This document shows positions 58,001-64,000 of a DNA stretch of 64,000 nt, piece by piece. The notes under the pieces were generated by a model that saw only the letters and a list, made by a program, of their open reading frames with translations, ran no database searches and was not told where the DNA came from. The DNA comes from Setomelanomma holmii. Lineage: Eukaryota > Ascomycota > Dothideomycetes > Pleosporales > Phaeosphaeriaceae. Every line of letters starts with the position of its first letter. The stretch's first letter is position 1. The stretch is taken from the NCBI GenBank assembly GCA_010015745.1, contig ML978163.1, positions 420,606 to 484,605 of the forward strand. Reading direction: 5' to 3'. Made by a program: the position numbers and the translations under genes.

Positions 58001-58698
58001 ACGAGACATATCGAATCCTTGTTCCCCCCAAGCCAACATACTACAGCTTCATTTCCGACAATGCCCTCCCTGCCGAATGGTGGCAAGCTCGGCTGCGCCT
58101 TTTACAGCTCCTTAGCTCTAATCAGCCGGCGACTGCCTCGTACGATGTCGCCACGATATTGTCGCGTCTGCAGCCGTACGAAAATGAACTGGTCTCTGAA
58201 ATGATCATCTTGAACGGCCGACAGCAGCAGCACCAAGAAGCTCTGCGTCTTCTTGTGCATGGTCTTGGTGACTTCAACACAGCTATCTCATACTGCCTAT
58301 ACGGCTACAGCTCCATCTTCCGCCCTATGAGCGCTGGCTCCTTGCCCATTCCACAGTCCGAGCTTCCCAGTCAAACAGAGCAATCGCGTCTTTTCAACTT
58401 CCTGCTGCAAGACTTCTTACAAATCGAAGATCTCTCACAGCGTATTGAGCGTACCGGAGAGCTGCTGGAGCGTTTCGCAGGATGGTTTGATGTTGGCGAA
58501 GTACTTGCAGTCCTGCCGGACGACTGGAGTGTTGATATCTTCTCGGCCTATTTGATTAATAGTCTACGAAGGCTGGTGAGGGAGAAAGCGGAGAGCGATA
58601 TTGTACGAGCACTAAGTGATGCTCAGAACAGTCAGATGAGTTACGAGCTGGTAGAGAAGAGGGAAGGCTTGGGTGCGACATTTGAACGAGCAACATGA
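55073..58698 (+). CDS. VPS3: Vps3 / TGFBRAP1-like CORVET subunit
   Basis: Exon 1 (55073-55220) and exon 2 (55286-58698), separated by a 65-bp intron, encode 1186 residues. The N-terminal third is a citron-homology (CNH) beta-propeller: WNGNLYVGTSAAEILHFVLL, then LPKVNKACILCNNTFSIYSL, then CLWVGGVDLN. A long Pro/Ser-rich insertion (about residues 240-400) interrupts it. An alpha-helical clathrin-repeat-like C-terminal two thirds follows and ends with a Vps39/TRAP1-type region. Vps3 confers Vps21/Rab5 binding on the CORVET tether at early endosomes. The alternative is Vps39 of HOPS, but length and N-terminal motifs fit Vps3/TRAP1 better. The splice acceptor at 55285 was chosen by phase over the nearby CTAACAG. 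Confidence 0.83.
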
Positions 58699-58981
58699 GG
58701 GACTGTAGATACCCTGTTGTCGAAGTTGTAGCATATCCTCAATATCACAAATCATGCCAATCTCCATCTTATGTTTTCTTCTGATGTGTGACACATGAAA
58801 TTGGTTTGGTTGTCTAAGCGTTCGGTCTAGGCTTGGCATTGCAGGTGTTTCTTTCCGGTCCCGACCTGGCAATCAGCATCAACCTTCACACAGCACGCAA
58901 ACAAAACGAGACAGCCGATCGCCGCACGTTGACACGCTTGTAGAACACAATCAAGTCAGTGCACACGCTTCGTCAATTACG

Positions 58982-59560
58982 ATGCAGCGTCGCATGGTCA
59001 GCTACACAGCATTTACTAGTCTGACGAGCAGGCGCTAACGAGCTGCAGCTCACCAAGGAGGAGGAGGCCTCAGCGGCAAGTGAGGACATGGAAGTGCGCC
59101 GCGAGGATCAAGAGAAGATCAACCGATTCAGTTCGTTACACCAAAAAGAAATTGCGCTCGAAGAAGAGTTAAGGGCAAAGATTGTAGGCGTGCGCGCCCA
59201 GCCTTTGCAGACATTGCGTACTAACCTTGTGCGCAGAAAGAGAAAGAAGATCTCGAGGAGATTTCCACAGAGCTGGAACTCGTAGATGAGGAAGAAAGGG
59301 TCCCGTATGTGTTTTCGCAGCTGATATGCTGTTCTTCCGTTGTGATACGATTGCTCATTCGTCACAGATACAAGGTTGGCGACTGCTTTGTCTCTCTACC
59401 ACAACCGCAGGTCCTCGAATTACTTGAGTCATCGACAGAGACCATTGACGGCGATGTAGAAAAGCTGCAATCAAAGCTTGAAGTAGTCCAAGAAGAGATG
59501 GGAGAGTTGAAGAAGGCGCTCTACGGTCGCTTTGGCCGCAGCATCAACCTAGAGACTTAA
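58982..59560 (+). CDS. GIM3: Prefoldin subunit 4 (Gim3)
   Basis: Four exons (58982-58996, 59049-59183, 59237-59304, 59368-59560) give 136 residues. The first exon is only 15 bp and encodes MQRRM, joined to LTKEEEASAASEDMEVRRED. Two coiled-coil arms flank the beta-hairpin VPYKVGDCFVSLP, and the protein ends in the strictly conserved ALYGRFGRSINLET. It is a beta-type prefoldin subunit. The hexamer passes nascent actin and tubulin to the CCT chaperonin in the cytosol. Introns are 52, 53 and 63 bp, GT-AG. Confidence 0.95.
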
Positions 59561-60100
59561 GCAGACGCGACACGACAGCAATAAGTAGGTGTTTCGATGC
59601 TTGCGACCAGATATCCAACATTTGTTCACTTCAATAACAACCCACAATGGCATTTGCTTCCTGCATCAGGAGATATTCCCTACCTCACTTCAAGGTCGAT
59701 GTTCGCCTCGCTTGCTCAACCATTCGGAGTTTAATGACTATCGTGTCGGCATTCTCTCCGAACTCTCACTTACACCGATTGTGCTTGCAAACATCGGGAT
59801 ACTGTAGCGCCACGCGCCAAATTATGGACGGTGCCGCGCCTATATATCTCTTCTTCCGTGGGCCGAATAGCATACAGCCGTCATGTACATCCCCGCTTCA
59901 AGCAGTTCAGTGTCTGCATCTTCGCGCTTTTCTCAAATCTGCGTCACCTCGGATGGCTAATCCAAAAGCGCGGGGTCAAGCCCACCTCGCCCAAACTTTG
60001 CCTCCCAATTAGTACTTTCATTTCTCTTGTCATTGTTTCTTCCTCGTCTCATTGCGACTGAGTCGCTTTCCTCAATAACCGAGTGCGTCATTGGCGCGCT
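59561..60100. other. Intergenic, MFS transporter promoter
   Basis: About 540 bp between two plus-strand genes, C/T-rich toward its right end. No coding sequence or repeat was recognised. Confidence 0.45.
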
Positions 60101-62405
60101 ATGGAGTCCAACACGGATTTAGAGAGGACTTATTCCCGGGAGCAGCAAAGGTTTGGCGAAGGACTTGAGAGTGTCGCAACACCGGTTGCGCTTGTTAGAA
60201 GCATCACATCAAGGAGTCAGAAGAGCGCAAAGAGTCGCAGAAGCTCGAGAAGTCGAAGTCGACGTGCGTAGATTGTCGCTTTCGAATGTGCGAGGCTACT
60301 GACCAATAATTGCAGCAGGCGAAGAAAGTTCGCGTGCTGCGTACCTGAAAAGTCTCGAAAAGGAAATCGACAATCCTTCCGATGTGGAGAAGGAAGACCG
60401 TATCGAGGACATTGATTCACGATCGCTTTCAACGTCGACCACGCCTTCAAGAAGAGGATCACATTCGACAAATTCGAGTGCGCCGGACGGTCAATCACCA
60501 GAACAAAAGGTCATACGCTTTGGAGATGGCGACCCGGAAAATCCAAACAATTGTAAGTATGCATATGTTGCTACTTAAATCTGTACACTAACAGTATTCG
60601 AAGGGTCTTTTGTAAGCTGTCGCACAATCAGCATATCCTTGAACATGCTGACTCTCCCCAGCGCAAGAAAAGCTATGCATTCCTTGTCGCAACAATGGCT
60701 GGCAAGTACTCCTGAATATCCTCCAACGGCAGAACTGACAGAAGTCTAGTCATGAACAGCACCATGTCCTCCTCGTTAGTGCTGACCTGACCTGTCTGCA
60801 ACCCGATTCTCGGTGCTAAGATTTTCCAGCCTCGCATCTGGCGCCACAGAACCAATCTCCCTCCACTTCGACGTAACATCCGAATATCTCCTCGTCCTCC
60901 CAACGTCCATGTTCCTCGTCGGCTACGTGTTCGGCCCCATGGCCTGGGGTCCGCTCTCCGAGCAGTTCGGTCGCAAAGGAACGATGATCTACTCATTCGT
61001 GATTCTTACCGTCTTCTCCATTGCATGTGCTTTGGCTCCAAACTTCGCGGCTTTGGTTGTTTTCAGGTTCTTGGTTGGCATCGGAGGCAGTTGTGCGAAT
61101 AGTGTCGTTGGAGGAATTTGTGCGGACATATTTCATGGTAAGATCTCCGCCACAGACTAGAAATTGTGACATGCTAACCAAACTCCCGACGTGTAGATCC
61201 AAAATCTCGTGGCAGGAGCATGGCGATCTTCATGGTGAGGACCCACTCCGATCCATCATTTCTCCTCCTGAGCCCTTCTAACCCCATCACAGGCTGCAAC
61301 AACGATGGGCCCCATCCTGGGCCCACCTGTATCGGGCTTCTCATCCGTCATCAATTGGAACTGGCCCTTCTGGATTGGAGCCATCTTCGCTGGTGTGACA
61401 TGGCCTCTCTTCCTCTTCTTTCCCGAAACATACGGTCCGACCATCCTCCAGCGTCGCGCGCAACGACTTCGCAAAGAGACTGGCGACGAGAGTATTGTTG
61501 CACAGCTGGAGCTCGAGAAGACGGACCTGAACCACATCGTCACAGTGGTCTTGAGTAGGCCGCTAAGGATGCTTGCGTTTGAGCCGTTGGTGTTGTTCAC
61601 ATGTTTGTATCTGAGTTATGCTTGTATGTTGTCTCTCCCTGCCCAATTAATCCCCACCCCTAGGCTCTCTTTGTTGACTTACCCATATACTGATATACAA
61701 ACAGATTCTATATTCTACATCTTCCTCCAATCCTACCCCATTATCTTCTCCGGCATCTACGATTTCAATCGAGGCGAAACAGGCCTGACCTTCCTTCCCA
61801 TCGGGGTCGGCGCCCTCATTTCCGCCGGCATGTATCTCTCCTGGGACTCGATTCTCGCACGCGCACAACGTCTCCAGCGCCCCTGGGCAAACAACGAAGA
61901 ATACCGCCGCCTCCCACTAGCCTGTGTTGCGGGCCCGTTCTTCGTGATTTCAGGTTTCTGGCTCGGCTGGACTGCAAGGGAAGATATTCACTGGATCGTA
62001 CCCACACTAGCGGGGATATTGTTTGGAATGGGGTATTTGTGCCTTTTCATGGCACTGCTCAACTACCTCGTCGACGCGTACGAGATTTTCGCGGCGAGCG
62101 CAATGGCAGCTGCTAGTCTGTCACGGAGTAGTTTCGCAGCGATGTTGCCATTTGCTGCGCGCTCCATGTATAGGAACTTGGGCGTTGCGTGGGCGACGAG
62201 CCTGTTGGGCTTCTTGAGTCTGGCATTGTGTGTGGTTCCGTTTGTATTTTTGAGGTTTGGAGGGAAGATGAGGGAACGGAGTAGGTTTTGTCAGTATTTG
62301 AGGCAGAAGAAGGTGGAGGAGGAGGCGAGGCGGGAAGCTGAGAGACAGGAGAAAAGAGGCAAAGGGGAGGTTGTGAAAAAGGAGAAAGAGTACGTAGGAG
62401 TTTGA
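60101..62405 (+). CDS. MFS drug/polyamine:H+ antiporter (DHA1 family)
   Basis: Nine exons (60101-60263, 60316-60552, 60604-60611, 60662-60701, 60750-60774, 60830-61137, 61197-61234, 61293-61623, 61705-62405) give 616 residues with every phase closing. A long Ser/Arg-rich cytosolic N-terminus leads to GDPENPNNWSFRKKSYAF, the pre-TM1 signature of this family. Twelve hydrophobic segments follow, with the loop-2 motif GPLSEQFGRKGTMIYSF, GSCANSVVGGICADIF, and motif C MGPILGPPVSGF. The tail is Lys/Glu-rich. Such carriers export drugs or polyamines across the plasma membrane. Exon 3 is a microexon of 8 nt that supplies the conserved WSF. Intron 60702-60749 is GC-AG with a G|GCAAGT donor. The first acceptor is a tandem CAGCAG. 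Confidence 0.93.
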
Positions 62406-62431
62406 GACGTTGCGAATATCCGCATTTGCAC

Positions 62432-63686
62432 CTACGTGGAGACACGGAAATGCGGCTGCACAACCTTCTCCCCATCCCGATACCGATCCAGCACCTCGTT
62501 CACCTTCTGCACATCCAATCCCTCCACACTAACATACTCCGTCGGCCTAATCTTCCTTTGCACCAACCAGTCCCCAACAACGCGCCAGAACGGCACCGTA
62601 ACATCTGGATGATTATGCGACACGCCCATGACATTCTTCAACTCATATCCTTCCTTCTTAGCCAGAATCTTGTCCCCAGCCACACTCCCCCTCGACCACA
62701 CCAATCTTGCCAACTTCCCTTTCTTCGAGTTCGACAATGCGTTCACGGCTAAATGCTGTTCAGAAGGCGGACTCACCGCGTCAAAAGCATACACCAACTC
62801 GTCGCCAACGATGTCTCGAATGCGCGCGAGGACAGTGTCGTGTCCGCCGTGACGATCGACGATATGTGTAGCGCCATAGGATTTTAGTTCAGATTCCAGC
62901 CCGCCGATGACGACGATTGTGCTGAAGCCAGAGAGGGAGGCGAGTTGAGTAGCGAAGCGCCCGCAGTTACTTCCGCCGCCGATGATCAGGATGGCGGAAA
63001 AAGCGATATCACCAACATTACCCTGTTTGTTCCATGGGGCTGGGATGGCGAGATGAGATGGGTCGAAGAAGGCTACGACATCTGCGCGAAGTCAGTTAGG
63101 ACATACTGTCATTCACAATTTGTGTGTGGATGGAAGAAGTCGAAGTCCAAGGATATCTAGTATGAGGAATCTTCCGCTCAAGCTCCAATGCAAGTCGGTG
63201 CAGAAGGAGGACATGTTTGGGTCATGAAGATGGATTGTTTCCGGCCGAATGATGTCAACATGAATCGACACAACAATACGACTTACCAGCAATGATATTC
63301 GTGGGCAACGTCGCAGCCTCATCTTCACTCACGCCCTTCGGCACTCTCGCAGCGTAATCTTCATCCAGCACCGCATACTCCTGCAACGCCTTGCTCTCCA
63401 TCTTCATGTGCGCCTGACCAAACACGCGGTCACCAACCTTAAACCTACTCGCTCCTTCCCCGAGCGCGGTGACGACGCCAACGACGTCGTTGCCCAGAAT
63501 AGCGGGGAGGTCATCTTTGATGAATACACCTATGTCACGGGCTTTTTGGTCGTGTGGGTTGAGACCGCCGACGGTGATGCGGAGTTGGATTTGCTTTGGG
63601 CCTGGGACAGGGATAGGCCAGTTTGGGACGGATGTTACGGGTTGACCAATGGCAGTGACGACGAGGACTTTTTGTGTCGTAGACAT
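62432..63686 (-). CDS. MDR-family oxidoreductase (quinone-reductase / enoyl-reductase-like)
   Basis: Two exons (63287-63686, 62432-63081) encode 349 residues. The N-terminal GroES-like half contains NPHDQKARDIG, then ILGNDVVGVVTALGEGASRF and KVGDRVFG. The NAD(P)-binding half has the nucleotide loop IIGGGSNCGRFATQLA. The zinc ligands of true alcohol dehydrogenases are not seen, so it belongs to the zinc-free quinone-oxidoreductase or trans-enoyl-reductase-like branch; the substrate is unknown. The 205-bp intron is long for this window but joins NIIA to VVAFFDPSHLAIPAPW in phase. The gene converges on the MFS transporter, with only 26 bp between the two stop codons. Confidence 0.88.
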
Positions 63687-63824
63687 TTTTGTAGTGAGAG
63701 TAAGTATGAGGAGAAGTGGGAAGACGAGAACTGCAGCATTTATGCTGGTTATGCGACCAATTGTGAGTGTTTTTTTCTAAGTGAGGTTTGGTGGAGATAG
63801 GTTGGGTTGTTTGTAACGTACTTC

Positions 63825-63858
63825 ACAAGCGAGTCGGTCATACAAGCGAGTCGGTCAC
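63825..63858. repeat. 17-bp tandem repeat at a probable transposon left end
   Basis: ACAAGCGAGTCGGTCAT and ACAAGCGAGTCGGTCAC lie in perfect tandem and differ only in the last base. The pair sits about 50 bp upstream of a transposase-like frame. Repeated subterminal units of this kind are typical for the inverted terminal repeats of fungal pogo/Fot1-like elements. A TA dinucleotide, the usual target, lies just left of it at 63819-63820. Confidence 0.6.
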
Positions 63859-63906
63859 TCTGCCAAGCCCCCACCAAAATCTACTGTTACTCACAGTAGA
63901 AACGCG

Positions 63907-64000
63907 ATGTCTCAACAACCTAATAAGCTACCAGCTTCAAAAGAGGCTCAACTGCAGATTGCGCTTAGAGCTCTTGAACGAGACGCGACACTCTCGCAAC
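63907..64000 (+). mobile_element. 5' fragment of a probable pogo/Fot1-type transposase gene
   Basis: An ATG at 63907 opens a frame that runs off the window edge after 31 codons. The start MSQQPNKLPASKEAQLQIAL and the following RALERDATLSQ fit the first helix of the psq/CENP-B-type helix-turn-helix that begins fungal pogo/Fot1 DDE transposases (pattern KEA-x3-ALxAL-x7-S). The catalytic domain is outside the window, so activity cannot be judged. Confidence 0.5.

Overview
The window is nuclear DNA of a filamentous ascomycete (Pezizomycotina), most likely a dothideomycete. The evidence is short introns of mostly 46-60 bp with CTAAC/CTGAC-like branch sites, compact genes on both strands, and typical fungal gene families: a HOG-pathway MAPKK, a DUF3455 protein, a fungal auxin-efflux-like carrier, an endothiapepsin-type protease and a DHA1 drug/polyamine transporter. 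No operons, rRNA, CRISPR or convincing tRNA genes were seen. The species assignment is inference.

Layout. 1-5 kb: a four-helix membrane protein and a cytosolic LysM/zinc-finger protein. 5-9 kb: ribosomal protein uS8 (RPS22) with a 5'UTR intron, and the disaggregase HSP104, whose promoter holds phased heat-shock-element arrays. 10-16 kb: choline kinase and an auxin-efflux-carrier-family transporter. 16.8-22 kb: PBS2 and SEC63. 23-29 kb: an Asn/Gln-rich secreted protein, a divergent glycosyltransferase-like type II membrane protein, a frameshifted BTB gene and the kinetochore protein MTW1/MIS12. 29.5-36 kb: a LAMMER kinase, a gene-free stretch and a class-III aminotransferase. 36-42 kb: repeat-like and decayed sequence around an intact SEC65 (SRP19). 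42-50 kb: an aspartic protease, DBP6, GPI3 and a DUF3455 protein. 52-64 kb: the golgin CASP/COY1, VPS3, prefoldin subunit 4 (GIM3), an MFS transporter, a quinone-oxidoreductase-like MDR enzyme and, at the right edge, the start of a probable pogo/Fot1-type DNA transposon.

The genes are mainly housekeeping and do not form a pathway cluster. They share broad themes: the secretory pathway (SEC65, SEC63, GPI3, CASP, VPS3), proteostasis (HSP104, prefoldin), ribosomes (RPS22, DBP6) and signalling (PBS2, LAMMER kinase).

I rebuilt exon structures by hand from splice motifs, reading phase and known protein conservation. About 53 introns were placed. Four of them fit only as GC-AG introns, and one transporter gene needs an 8-nt microexon. 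These splicing features, the HSP104 promoter and the edge transposon are the main points of interest. I found no clear new multi-gene system.
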